Shown here piece by piece: positions 23,395-31,263 of a stretch of 31,263 nucleotides of DNA (position 1 is its first letter; each line of letters begins with the position of its first letter). Position numbers and translations under genes: made by a program. The stretch comes from JANQJA01 sp040880285 (lineage in GTDB: Bacteria; Pseudomonadota; Gammaproteobacteria; Pseudomonadales; Azotimanducaceae): NCBI GenBank assembly GCA_040880285.1, contig JBBDIT010000032.1:1-31263 (forward strand), written 5' to 3'. The notes below the pieces were generated by a model that made no database searches, had not been told where the DNA came from, and worked only from the letters and a program-made list of their open reading frames with translations.

Positions 23395-23478
23395 TCAAGC
23401 AGCAGCCTGATAGAAATCGACGGATGCATCGAGGTCCGGCGCGGCAATGGCGACTTGCCTGATTCTGTTGATCTGCAT
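23395..23478 (-). pseudogene. N-terminal fragment of a VOC/glyoxalase family gene
   Basis: On the minus strand an ATG at 23478 opens MQINRIRQVAIAAPDLDASV then DFYQAAA and a TGA stop at 23397-23395, 27 codons in all. This is the first beta-alpha unit of vicinal-oxygen-chelate proteins (pattern H/Q-V-A-I-A-x-x-D-L-x-x-x-x-x-F-Y). The usual His metal ligand position after the first arginines reads Gln. The remaining 100 or so residues of a VOC protein are not found downstream, so it is a truncated relic. No ribosome site precedes it. It lies in the korB to bcp gap. Confidence 0.6.
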
Positions 23479-23618
23479 TACCAGTACTTCTGCGAGGGAC
23501 ACTTGAGCCGGGTCAATGGCCTGAAGGGTTTCTTAAAGACCGGTTGAAATATAGCCAACCTGTGACGAAGCTGGTACCTTTTGTTTCCTGTTCTTTCACG
23601 CTTGAGACCGACACCATT

Positions 23619-24092
23619 ATGGCACTACCCAAAGTTGGCAATAATGCACCGGCATTTTCTTTGCTGAACCAGGATGGAAAAAAGGTGACCTTGAAGGATT
23701 TCAAAGGTGAGAAAAATGTGATCCTTTATTTCTACCCCAAGGCGATGACGCCGGGCTGCACGACGCAAGCGTGCGGTTTGCGTGACAACAAAGCGAAATT
23801 GTCACGGGCCGACACAGTGGCATTGGGCGTTAGCCCCGACCCGGTAGAAAGGCTTGAGAAATTTCGCAAGAAAGAAAAGCTTAACTTCGATCTGTTGTCG
23901 GATTTTGACCACAAGATCGCTGAAAAGTACGGGGTGTGGGGGCTCAAAAAATTTATGGGGCGCGAATATATGGGCGTCAACCGCATCACTTTTATTATTG
24001 GTAAAGATGGAAAACTCAAGCACATCATGGAGAAGGTGAATACCAAAACCCATCATGACGACGTGCTTGGGGTGATCAAGTCCCTGGATTGA
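23619..24092 (+). CDS. bcp: Bcp/PrxQ-type thioredoxin-dependent peroxiredoxin
   Basis: 157 residues from the ATG at 23619, typical for Bcp. The peroxidatic cysteine is Cys47 in KAMTPGCTTQACGLRD and the resolving cysteine is Cys52, five residues on, as in atypical 2-Cys Bcp. It reduces hydrogen peroxide and lipid hydroperoxides with thioredoxin. The frame is open for 25 codons upstream but this part has no family match. The Shine-Dalgarno is weak. It fits a peroxide defence role together with OxyR in this window, and protection of iron-sulfur enzymes such as KorAB is a reasonable inference. Confidence 0.94.
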   Translation: MALPKVGNNAPAFSLLNQDGKKVTLKDFKGEKNVILYFYPKAMTPGCTTQACGLRDNKAKLSRADTVALGVSPDPVERLEKFRKKEKLNFDLLSDFDHKIAEKYGVWGLKKFMGREYMGVNRITFIIGKDGKLKHIMEKVNTKTHHDDVLGVIKSLD

Positions 24093-24128
24093 TGCAAGCA
24101 AGAATTTAATTTCAGAAGGGAACTAACC

Positions 24129-25184
24129 ATGACTGACATGCGTGTCGCAGATAATACGGGAACGATTCCGGTACAGGAAAGACACCAATTCGATGTGGCG
24201 ACCCTGCAGCGTTATATGGAAAAGAACGTGGAAGGATTCAGCGGCGACCTGAGTGTGGAGGAGTTTGCCGGTGGTCAATCCAATCCAACTTACCTTCTCA
24301 CGGTGTCCGACATGCAGTACGTATTGCGGCGCAAACCACCGGGACAATTGCTGAAGTCAGCCCATGCCGTGGACCGGGAATACAAGGTACTGACAGCGCT
24401 CCAGAATACGGATGTGCCAACAGCCAGAACCTATGCACTGTGTGAGGATGAGAGCGTCATCGGTACCATGTTCTACATCATGGAGTATCTGGATGGTCGG
24501 GTAATCTGGGATGCCACGGGCGGGCCTTACTCGCCGCAAGAGCGTGGTGAATATTGGGATGCTGCCAATAGTGCCGTTGCCCGCTTGCATAATGTTGATT
24601 TTGAGGCGGTGGGCCTGTCCGACTTCGGCAAGCACAGCGATTATATTGCCCGCCAGATTACACGTTGGTCGGGACAATACGAGTACACAAAGACTGAAGA
24701 AAACCCTTATATGGATAATCTGATCGAGTACTTGCCGAAGAATATTCCAGCAGATGACAGTTGCACCATCGTCCATGGTGATCTGCAGATCGCCAATATG
24801 ATGATGCACAAGGAGCGCAATGAAGTGATCGGGATACTGGACTGGGAGCTTAGTACGCTGGGCAGCCCCTTGTCGGATTTCGCCTACTTGTGCCGGCCCT
24901 ATCGGGATGCTTTAAGGAATGCGGATTTAAAGGCGTTAGGTATCCCGTCTGAAGAAGAGTATATCGAAGCCTATTGCCGGCGCACCGGCCGCGATGGAAT
25001 CAAGGACTGGGACTACTATATCGCGTTCAATATGTTCCGGCTTGCGGGTATTCTGCAAGGTATTGCTAAACGGGTACAGGATGGCACGGCTGCCAGTAAG
25101 CATGCCCAGGCCGCAGGCGCTGGTGCTTTCAATATGGCCAAGATGGCCTGGGCACAAATTGATTCAAGCGTAAAACTCGACTAG
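24129..25184 (+). CDS. Phosphotransferase family protein (APH/ACAD10-like)
   Basis: 351 residues of the aminoglycoside phosphotransferase/choline kinase-like fold. Seen: the nucleotide-loop region EEFAGGQSNPTYLLTV near 41-56, YVLRRKPPGQLLKSAHAVDR near 61-80, the catalytic loop HGDLQIANMM with His216 and Asp218, and the metal-binding ILDWELSTLGSPLSD. The GQSNPTYLL and RKPPGQLLKSAHAVDRE segments place it in the group related to the kinase domain of human ACAD10/11, which phosphorylates 4-hydroxyacyl-CoAs in beta-oxidation. That role is an analogy. AGAAGGGA precedes the ATG. The GST gene follows after 13 bp, so they are probably co-transcribed, and bcp ends 36 bp upstream. Confidence 0.9.
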   Translation: MTDMRVADNTGTIPVQERHQFDVATLQRYMEKNVEGFSGDLSVEEFAGGQSNPTYLLTVSDMQYVLRRKPPGQLLKSAHAVDREYKVLTALQNTDVPTARTYALCEDESVIGTMFYIMEYLDGRVIWDATGGPYSPQERGEYWDAANSAVARLHNVDFEAVGLSDFGKHSDYIARQITRWSGQYEYTKTEENPYMDNLIEYLPKNIPADDSCTIVHGDLQIANMMMHKERNEVIGILDWELSTLGSPLSDFAYLCRPYRDALRNADLKALGIPSEEEYIEAYCRRTGRDGIKDWDYYIAFNMFRLAGILQGIAKRVQDGTAASKHAQAAGAGAFNMAKMAWAQIDSSVKLD

Positions 25185-25197
25185 CGATGGGAGATGT

Positions 25198-25866
25198 ATG
25201 TTAGTACTGGCAACGACAGAACGGGAATATCCCTGGGGCACGCTTCGCTCCACCAATGCGAGTAAGGTCAAGGTCGTTCTCGAAGAGAAAGCCCTGTCTT
25301 ACACGGTCGACCGGTTGAGGCCGGGGGACTTGTGGAAGAAGCCGCCGGAATTGTTGGCTAAACATCCGCTGGGGAAGGTTCCCTACCTTGAGACCAAAGA
25401 CGATGGTGTGATTTTTGATTCCACCGTCATTAACGAATACCTGGAAGACCGCTATCCGCATATGTCCCTGAAACCGGATGATGCGCTGGCGCTGGCGAAG
25501 ATGCGCATGCTGGCAAACTTCGGCGACGATGCGTTTCTTGTCGGTGACTTGCCAAAAATCTGGATGCCCTACTGGTCCAAGCCCGAGGATCGAAACGAAG
25601 AGACCATGGAAGCGGGTCGTGAGGGTCTTCGAGCCCGGGGACTACCCTATGTCGAGTCGTTGCTGGGTGAAAACGATTACCTGTGCGGGGATTTCACCCT
25701 GGCGGACGCGCCCTTTATGGCAGTCGCCATGGTACTGGAAGTCGACCGGATGGATCTTTCCGGATTTCCGCTGACAGCAGCCTACCTGGAGCGGCTGCGT
25801 GGACGGGCTTCCTATCGCGCCATTAGTCCGCGAACTTCACTGGCGGACTCTGCTGGCAAGGACTGA
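25198..25866 (+). CDS. Glutathione S-transferase family protein
   Basis: 222 residues with a thioredoxin-like N-terminal domain (KVKVVLEEKALSYTVDRL near 24-41, HPLGKVPYLETKDDGVIFDS near 60-79 including the cis-Pro and the glutathione gamma-Glu contact) and an all-helical C-terminal domain (NDYLCGDFTLADAPFMAVAM near 158-177). It would conjugate or use glutathione on an electrophile. It lies 13 bp after the phosphotransferase. The catalytic residue in the first helix is not certain (Ser/Thr of RSTNASK is the candidate). Confidence 0.9.
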   Translation: MLVLATTEREYPWGTLRSTNASKVKVVLEEKALSYTVDRLRPGDLWKKPPELLAKHPLGKVPYLETKDDGVIFDSTVINEYLEDRYPHMSLKPDDALALAKMRMLANFGDDAFLVGDLPKIWMPYWSKPEDRNEETMEAGREGLRARGLPYVESLLGENDYLCGDFTLADAPFMAVAMVLEVDRMDLSGFPLTAAYLERLRGRASYRAISPRTSLADSAGKD

Positions 25867-25881
25867 TCCTGCGGTGACCGT

Positions 25882-26676
25882 TCACAAGGACGCAATAAAC
25901 TGCTCGACCCGCTGGTTAAACAGTGCCGGGATTTCAAAGTAACTGCTGTGGCCGGCATCACCCAGGTTGCTGAATATGGCGCCGGGTACGGTCCTGGCCA
26001 GCGCCTCAATATACGTCGGCGGAAACAGAATGTCCTTGTTCGCTGTAATAAAAAGTGTCGGTACCTCGTAACGGTCGAGTGAATCCGTATTAACCCCCAG
26101 CCTGGCTTCACCGATTTTTCGGGGAATAACGGCAGGATCAATCCCGTTGAAGCTGCTGATCTGGTGATAAAGGACCGCGCCTACCGGATCTTTGGTGGGG
26201 TAGTCTGCCGAAAGGGCCGCGCTCGAAAAGCGTGAACCCGGCCGGCTCACCTGGTCTGTGACGGCGCGGCGATCATTGACCGCACTCGGATGTTCAAATA
26301 CCCCGGGAGTGTGGCTCATCACCAGTGCATCGACACGTTCTGCGTGCCTGATCGCCATCTGGCTGCCAGTCCAGCCGCCCATGGACTGACAGATAAAAAT
26401 GCCATGTTCCACAGCGGCCGCATCCATAACGGCGATGATATCGTGGGTAAATAGGGCCGGGTCGAATGCATCCGCATCACACGTTGAGCGCGCGAAGTAT
26501 CGATGATCAAAGGTGACGATACGGTAGCGATCACAAAAGTACGCTAGCTGGTTGAACCAGATGGCGGCATTGCCACCCATGCCATGGGCAAGGATCAGCG
26601 TCGCCGCCGTATCATTGTCGGCCGGCTCGTGTACTTCATAATAGATGTTCAGTCCGTGGCTGTTTGCGTAAGGCAC
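25882..26676 (-). CDS. Alpha/beta hydrolase
   Basis: 264 residues from a GTG start. The oxyanion HGMGG is at 31-35, the nucleophile is Ser98 in ICQSMGGW (the usual G-x-S-x-G has Cys in place of the first Gly), the acid is Asp215 (TANKDILFPP) and the base is His243 (DAGHSSYFE). The layout resembles 3-oxoadipate enol-lactonase-like and related esterases. An AGGGAGG 8 nt upstream lies inside the end of the CMD gene, whose stop is 4 nt away, so the two are coupled. This pairing recalls pcaD and pcaC, but the substrate is not shown to be an aromatic-ring intermediate. Confidence 0.88.
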   Translation of the reverse strand: MPYANSHGLNIYYEVHEPADNDTAATLILAHGMGGNAAIWFNQLAYFCDRYRIVTFDHRYFARSTCDADAFDPALFTHDIIAVMDAAAVEHGIFICQSMGGWTGSQMAIRHAERVDALVMSHTPGVFEHPSAVNDRRAVTDQVSRPGSRFSSAALSADYPTKDPVGAVLYHQISSFNGIDPAVIPRKIGEARLGVNTDSLDRYEVPTLFITANKDILFPPTYIEALARTVPGAIFSNLGDAGHSSYFEIPALFNQRVEQFIASL

Positions 26677-26680
26677 AGGC

Positions 26681-27250
26681 TCAGCCTCCCTTGACCTGAC
26701 CGTTGAATCCGGGAATGCCCTGGTCCAACTGTACCCCGAAAGAATTTAAGGCCATTGATACAAGGTTGTATTGCCCGCAGGTAAAAACGATATCCATCAA
26801 CTGTTGCGTGTTGTAGGTACGGGCAAGACCATTCCAGGTGTCATCAGATATAAATGCATCGTCCTTCAACTCATCGGTCGCCTGAATAAGGAATCGTTCG
26901 TTTTCAGCCCAACCCTCGGCCTCGTGGCCCTGCTTGACCATCTCTATCTCTTCATCTGACATGCCGGCGCGCCTGGCAATGACAACGTGTTGACCCCATT
27001 CATATTCAGCCTGACAGCGCCAGCCGATCCGGAGGATGACGATCTCCCGATCCCGCAGTGATAGCGTCGACTTGCCCAGGATATGGTTGGCAAAAACCAT
27101 CCAGCGTTTTGCCAGTTTGGGATGATTGGCAAAGGTACGAAAGATATTGAGTACATTGCCCTGGGCAAGAACGCCTTTCATGGCATCCTTTTGTTCCTCG
27201 TCCCATCCTGATTCGGCTAACGGCTGGATCCTGGGTTGTTGTAATCGCAT
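26681..27250 (-). CDS. Carboxymuconolactone decarboxylase family protein
   Basis: 189 residues, helical. The CMD motif is RIGWRCQAEYEWGQHVVIARRAG near 74-96, with Cys79, Glu82 and His88; there is no CxxC, so a peroxidase like AhpD is not expected. Members of this branch occur in catabolic clusters for aromatics, steroids and hydrocarbons, often with poorly known activity. It is the upstream gene of a two-gene minus-strand unit with the alpha/beta hydrolase. It is divergent from the second GST gene (91 bp between starts). Confidence 0.88.
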   Translation of the reverse strand: MRLQQPRIQPLAESGWDEEQKDAMKGVLAQGNVLNIFRTFANHPKLAKRWMVFANHILGKSTLSLRDREIVILRIGWRCQAEYEWGQHVVIARRAGMSDEEIEMVKQGHEAEGWAENERFLIQATDELKDDAFISDDTWNGLARTYNTQQLMDIVFTCGQYNLVSMALNSFGVQLDQGIPGFNGQVKGG

Positions 27251-27329
27251 TTTTTTACTCCGTGTCGATTAGGCAAAACCGTCACTATAAGAAATTTCTA
27301 CATGCAGTGCTATGATCGAAGCTCGCTTC

Positions 27330-27335
27330 AGGAGG
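27330..27335 (+). promoter_or_regulatory. Ribosome binding site fixing the GST start
   Basis: AGGAGG with 6-nt spacing to the ATG at 27342. It excludes the upstream in-frame ATG at 27312, which would put the site inside the coding region. Confidence 0.75.
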
Positions 27336-27341
27336 TCATCC

Positions 27342-28277
27342 ATGCCCGATATTATTCTTCACCATTACCCCGAGTCGCCGTTTTCCGAAAAGATCCGCTT
27401 GCTGCTGGGCTATAAAGGTGTTGCCTATAACAGCGTTATCATTCCAGTGATGATGCCAAAGCCGGACTTGATGCCATTGACCGGTGGCTATCGGAAAACT
27501 CCGGTGATGCAGATCGGTGCGGATATCTATTGTGACTCGGCCATCATCGCCAGGACCATCGATGACTTGTATCCACAGAATTCGATTTATCCGCGGCATT
27601 GTGAAGCTGTTGCCGGTGCTTTGGCGCACTGGACGGATACCTTCCTGTTTAAAGTGGCGGTGGCGGTTGCATTCCAACCCAGGGGATTGGCGAACAATGC
27701 GATCCTGTCGGATGCGGAAACTGCGGCAGCGTTTGCAGCAGACCGGGCTGAGCTGACGAAGGGTTCGTCGGAACTGAGGCTGGCTCTCGAAATTGCAGAA
27801 CCATTTTTTATCCAACACCTTGCAAGACTCAACTCACAACTGGGTGAAGGAGCAGGATTCCTTTTCGGTGACGCGCCGACTATCGCCGATTTTTCAACCT
27901 ACCACTGCTTGTGGTTTGTTCACAACAACGAGGTTTTACGCCAGATCTTTGCGCCTTACCCTGAAGTGAATCAGTGGATGTCGCGCATGGCGGGCCTGGG
28001 CCAGGCCGAGGCCCACGACATGTCCGGCAAAGAGGCACTGGCAATTGCCAAGGATGCGGTCCCTATAAAACGCTCGACGGTGATTGATGTCGAGGGTCCG
28101 GGAGCCGGCGATGATGTAGAGGTGATGCCAATCGATTACGGATTCAATCCGGTGGCTGGCAAGTTACGGGTGTCTTCCTTCGAAGAGATTGTATTGGCGC
28201 GGCAAGACGAACAGCTGGGGCAAGTTGCGGTACATTTCCCCAGACTCGGGTTTGAAGTCAGGCGTGCCCGGGCCTAA
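27342..28277 (+). CDS. Glutathione S-transferase family protein with C-terminal extension
   Basis: 311 residues from the ATG at 27342, chosen because AGGAGG (27330-27335) lies 6 nt before it. Residues 1-80 form the thioredoxin-like part (YPESPFSEKIRLLLGYKG, then RKTPVMQIGADIYCDSAIIA) and 85-215 the helical domain. About 90 further residues follow (DDVEVMPIDYGFNPVAGKLR, then SSFEEIVLARQDEQLGQVAV), beta-rich by eye and not part of a normal GST of 200-230 residues. I have seen such extensions in bacterial relatives of unknown function. Its stop overlaps the ChaC gene on the other strand (4 bp), linking two glutathione-related genes. Confidence 0.85.
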   Translation: MPDIILHHYPESPFSEKIRLLLGYKGVAYNSVIIPVMMPKPDLMPLTGGYRKTPVMQIGADIYCDSAIIARTIDDLYPQNSIYPRHCEAVAGALAHWTDTFLFKVAVAVAFQPRGLANNAILSDAETAAAFAADRAELTKGSSELRLALEIAEPFFIQHLARLNSQLGEGAGFLFGDAPTIADFSTYHCLWFVHNNEVLRQIFAPYPEVNQWMSRMAGLGQAEAHDMSGKEALAIAKDAVPIKRSTVIDVEGPGAGDDVEVMPIDYGFNPVAGKLRVSSFEEIVLARQDEQLGQVAVHFPRLGFEVRRARA

Positions 28278-28828
28278 TCGTTTTCACCGTAGGCCAACTG
28301 CCTGACCAGGTCGGCGATACCGGAGACGTGATCGTCGCTCGCACCGATGCTGGCTAATGCTTGTTCCAGCTGCAGGATGTACTCGATGTTCGGACCGCTC
28401 GGTCCCTCAGATGCAACGATTTGCGCGGCGATACTGGCCGGTTCGGAGTCACCGAGATAATTCGGGTTGTCGGGCGTTGCGTGCCAGGTAACGGCGGTCA
28501 AATGATCGTTGTCCGAAAACTCGTTGTCGGAAAAGTAGACTGGCAATTGTAATCGGGCATATCCGCCTTTCTCACGATGATCAAGATGACTGAGCACCTC
28601 TTCCCGTTCATCGCTCGCAAGGCGATACGCCATTCCCCAACAAGTTTGCCCCGGTGCTTCCACCAGCGTCACGACGCGCCCGGGGTTGCCTGGCACACCG
28701 CGGTGGTCTGTTGAGCCTTGCCAAAAGCGACGGCTCCAGTCTTTTATATAGGCAGGTCTCTGCTCGGCAATGGGAAAGTCTACTCGAAAGATCAAAGAAC
28801 CATAGCCGAAGATCCAGAGGTCATCCAT
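28274..28828 (-). CDS. ChaC-type gamma-glutamylcyclotransferase
   Basis: 184 residues. The glycine-rich substrate loop YGSLIF is at 9-14 and the catalytic glutamate is Glu86 in HLDHREKGGY, both typical of the ChaC/GCG family. It cleaves glutathione to 5-oxoproline and Cys-Gly in the cytoplasm. It lies 9 bp after the DUF5916 gene on the same strand, so it is probably co-transcribed, an unexpected neighbour, and it converges with the extended GST gene with a 4-bp overlap of stop codons. Family length is about 180-230, so it is complete. Confidence 0.92.
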   Translation of the reverse strand: MDDLWIFGYGSLIFRVDFPIAEQRPAYIKDWSRRFWQGSTDHRGVPGNPGRVVTLVEAPGQTCWGMAYRLASDEREEVLSHLDHREKGGYARLQLPVYFSDNEFSDNDHLTAVTWHATPDNPNYLGDSEPASIAAQIVASEGPSGPNIEYILQLEQALASIGASDDHVSGIADLVRQLAYGEND

Positions 28829-28837
28829 CGGTTCAGC

Positions 28838-31243
28838 CTAGCTACCCAGACGGTAACGCAATTTGACCACAAAAGTGTTCACCAGGGGTTCAGTCCAGGA
28901 ATCACGAATCAGGTCACCGAAGTCTTCATGGGGCCGGCTATTCACGTTCGAGCCCCGGGTATAAACGACAAACAGATCCGACAGGGGGGCAATCTCCCAG
29001 CGATATCGTGCCTGGAAGGTCAGTCGGCTAATAGAAAAGTCACGCGGTCCGGTGGCAGGCGTTGTGTCCTGCTCAAGGGAACCGTCTTCGATCGGTGCCT
29101 GCCAGCGATTCTGTTCAAAGGCTTTGATACCGGCCCATTGCGCGGTTATGCGAAATTGTTGGCGGGCGCTGATAAAGAAGTCCGTTTCAATGCGTGGTCG
29201 CCAGAATTCTGCCGAATAGGTGGTGAAGTTCCGAGCGCCTGAATGGATCAACCAGCCATCCTTATCCTCATAGGCAAGGTCGAGTTTTGCAGAGAATCGA
29301 TCGGTTGGGCGCCAGGTGAGTTCGACATTGTACTTTTTGGAAATGTCTCCCAGGTGTTCGGCGAAGACGAAGGTTCCGAGGCCGATCTGGAGCGATTTTG
29401 CTTCATCGGTGGCAAAAAACACACCGGTTGTGAACCTGTCTTTAATCCGATACGCACCATTGCCGTTGCTGTTGATGTCGTCCCAACGCCCCGGATAGTA
29501 GTTGAACTCGGTAAACAGCCAGTTGTTATTGGCGAATTGACGGTCCCGTAACGAGAAGAACCCGCTCTTTACCACCTGTCCTGCGGCGTTATAGCTGAGC
29601 AGCCCCTGCACCCGGGTTTTGACATATTTGTATCGCGAATGACTTGAATCGTTGCGCTCAAATGCATACTTGAGCCCGTAGATGTCATTGCGTTGCAAAA
29701 AGCCAAGGTCGTTGATATCCAATTTTTCATCGTAGTACTCGAACGCAACTTCATGCTGGTATCCTGACTCCGGTGTGTACACGATATCGGCAAACCCGCC
29801 ACCACCGGTGACGCCGTCGACATCACTGTACATGAGCTGGCCGTCGACATTGATGCCGCCATCTGCCGTAAGGAAGTGAACATCAACACCTGTAGTCAGG
29901 GCATCGCCCTGTGGATGGTAGGTTGCAGCCGATAACAAGCCAAGGGCACGCCTGCCACCCTGGCTGGTGTCCTCATACAGGAATCGAGCGACACCGAAAT
30001 CCCGGCCTTGTTGGAGATAGCTCGAAGGAGCACCCGCGAGCTCACCATGAATGACCGTATCATCTTCGGAGGCACCAAGGACGCCATACCGCACGCGGCC
30101 CCATTGGCCGGTAACCTTTGCCGCGCCCAGCAGTTCGGTTGGTTGGTTGGCTTGAAGGTCTGAAAACACGAAACCTGCGATCTCCGGGTCACGAGGACTG
30201 CCGCCCACCCGCCTGGTATTGATCAGGGTAGTGGGCGTGCCGTGGCGGGCACGAGGCGTTGCGATAAAGATCTCATTGCCTTCCAGAAAGAACGCGCGTT
30301 TTTCGGGGAAGAAAGTCTCAAAGCTGGAAAGATTGACGACGACGTTGTCCGATTCGACGTTGCCAAAGTCCGGACTCACCGTGGCAGTCAACTGCAGGTT
30401 GGTCGACGGCCGCCAGAAGATATCGAAACCGGCATTGTAGGTATCCTTGTGCCCGGCCTTCATGTTGTCGTAAGTCCCGGAGGTATACGGGTAGAAAGTA
30501 AATTGCTGTTTCGGTTCGACACCGACGATGTCGAGTGTTGGCAGCTGCGACAAAAATACCGGTCGGGTCCGCGGATAAGCGGGATAGGACCAGCGTTCAC
30601 TACGATGGGCAACATATCGGGACACGTAATATCCCATCTTGCGATCTTCACCGTGGACCTCAGGCATGGTCATCATTGCCCAGGGCAGGAAGAATTCTGC
30701 CGACCATCCGGATTCATGCTCGGCAGATGCGCCGTGCCAGGGACCGTCCCACTGGTTGGAGTACTGGCGTTCCGGTAGAACGGTACCGTCCTGCAGAGTG
30801 CCTCCCAGAGTCACAGCGAACCAGTAGGCATAGAGACCCTGGCCGGAGGGATCGATGGTGATCGCGACATCATCCCGGTTGATGAACAGGTCACGCGAAC
30901 TTAGCCTTGAAATCAAAGACTCGCGTGGTTGTTCGTTCCAGATGCCAACATAGATTCCCTTTTGCGTATAGAACAGTCGGATTCGGGTTTCGTAGGGGAC
31001 CTTGTCAAGCGTATCGGGTTCGATAACGCGCATCTTGTCCTGGTAGGGTAGCGTCTCCCAGATTGCTTCATCGAGGACGCCATCAATTGAGATATCGATC
31101 TCTGACTCATCGAATCTGGCCGGTGATCTAGAGGCGCTGGATTCGTCAATTGATTTACCGGCGGTTTGAGTTTCGCGGGCGGCGCCAGGCGCTGCAATAA
31201 AACACAGGACGAACGCGATAAGAAGAGAGTGGATGAATCTCAA
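28838..31243 (-). CDS. DUF5916 outer-membrane-type protein with N-terminal CBM9-like domain
   Basis: 801 residues from a TTG at 31243. The frame stays open to the right edge, so an earlier start beyond the window is possible, but MRFIHSLLIAFVLCFIAAPG then AARET gives a clear signal peptide. About 40-230 is the carbohydrate-binding family 9-like domain (SIDGVLDEAIWETLPYQD, VAITIDPSGQGLYAYWFAVT). The rest is DUF5916, with the family hallmark VSPDFGNVESDNVVVNLS and TFFPEKRAFFLEGNEIF near 290-330, followed by alternating beta strands that look like an outer-membrane barrel. The role is unknown; family members are often near transporters or peptidases. The C-terminus ends in RLGS, not the usual aromatic residue. 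Confidence 0.85.
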   Translation of the reverse strand: MRFIHSLLIAFVLCFIAAPGAARETQTAGKSIDESSASRSPARFDESEIDISIDGVLDEAIWETLPYQDKMRVIEPDTLDKVPYETRIRLFYTQKGIYVGIWNEQPRESLISRLSSRDLFINRDDVAITIDPSGQGLYAYWFAVTLGGTLQDGTVLPERQYSNQWDGPWHGASAEHESGWSAEFFLPWAMMTMPEVHGEDRKMGYYVSRYVAHRSERWSYPAYPRTRPVFLSQLPTLDIVGVEPKQQFTFYPYTSGTYDNMKAGHKDTYNAGFDIFWRPSTNLQLTATVSPDFGNVESDNVVVNLSSFETFFPEKRAFFLEGNEIFIATPRARHGTPTTLINTRRVGGSPRDPEIAGFVFSDLQANQPTELLGAAKVTGQWGRVRYGVLGASEDDTVIHGELAGAPSSYLQQGRDFGVARFLYEDTSQGGRRALGLLSAATYHPQGDALTTGVDVHFLTADGGINVDGQLMYSDVDGVTGGGGFADIVYTPESGYQHEVAFEYYDEKLDINDLGFLQRNDIYGLKYAFERNDSSHSRYKYVKTRVQGLLSYNAAGQVVKSGFFSLRDRQFANNNWLFTEFNYYPGRWDDINSNGNGAYRIKDRFTTGVFFATDEAKSLQIGLGTFVFAEHLGDISKKYNVELTWRPTDRFSAKLDLAYEDKDGWLIHSGARNFTTYSAEFWRPRIETDFFISARQQFRITAQWAGIKAFEQNRWQAPIEDGSLEQDTTPATGPRDFSISRLTFQARYRWEIAPLSDLFVVYTRGSNVNSRPHEDFGDLIRDSWTEPLVNTFVVKLRYRLGS

Positions 31244-31263
31244 AACTGGCTCTTGGTATGTAA

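Noticed and set aside
29243..29551. Plus-strand frame inside the DUF5916 gene
   Set aside because: Antisense shadow of a long, clear coding region.

Overview
The window looks like a chromosome segment of a free-living, aerobic Gram-negative bacterium, most likely a gammaproteobacterium from a marine or hydrocarbon-degrading lineage. The support is family content: an OxyR regulator with both redox cysteines, bacterioferritin-comigratory peroxiredoxin, two GSTs plus a ChaC-type glutathione-degrading enzyme, a DUF5916 outer-membrane-type protein, and a dense set of P450/CoA catabolic enzymes. The exact lineage cannot be fixed from the sequence alone. About 29 genes are called. There is no rRNA, tRNA, CRISPR array, intact transposon or phage gene.

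Region 1 (1-9.0 kb) is a catabolic island. A CYP153-like cytochrome P450 (minus) diverges from a forward gene run: F420/Ddn-type flavin/deazaflavin enzyme, an SDR lacking the YxxxK catalytic motif, a class III CoA-transferase, an acyl-CoA dehydrogenase and a zinc alcohol dehydrogenase. A histidine phosphatase and a convergent acyl-CoA synthetase follow. Together they suggest hydroxylation of a hydrophobic substrate, oxidation of the alcohol, CoA activation and beta-oxidation-like dehydrogenation. A 9-5-9 inverted repeat lies in the divergent promoter region.

Region 2 (9.0-19.1 kb) is housekeeping and regulation: M32 carboxypeptidase; an unrecognised disordered protein with a repeated short motif; a CBS-pair protein; a TrmB-type regulator; a secreted HEAT-like protein coupled to a phytanoyl-CoA dioxygenase-like enzyme; a NYN-OST-HTH RNase-type protein; OxyR; a luciferase-like F420-type oxidoreductase; and a membrane protein joining a triad-less trypsin-like domain, a coiled coil, one membrane helix and a cytoplasmic FHA domain.

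Region 3 (19.2-31.2 kb) returns to central and lipid metabolism: a 17beta-HSD4-like SDR, a two-subunit 2-oxoacid:ferredoxin oxidoreductase (KorAB type), Bcp peroxiredoxin, an ACAD10-like phosphotransferase with a GST, a CMD-family protein coupled to an alpha/beta hydrolase, a second GST with a C-terminal extension, ChaC, and a DUF5916 protein that runs to the right edge.

The less expected content is between and inside the genes: two decayed gene fragments on the minus strand in intergenic gaps (an MFS transporter piece at 4238-4315 and a VOC/glyoxalase N-terminus at 23395-23478), a divergent gene pair in which both transcripts look leaderless (12854/13010), an SDR and a protease-like domain that have lost their catalytic residues, and two F420-type enzymes in an organism where that cofactor is not a given. 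I did not find one clearly new multi-gene system; the best candidates are the FHA pseudoprotease, the motif-repeat protein and the P450/Ddn/SDR cluster.
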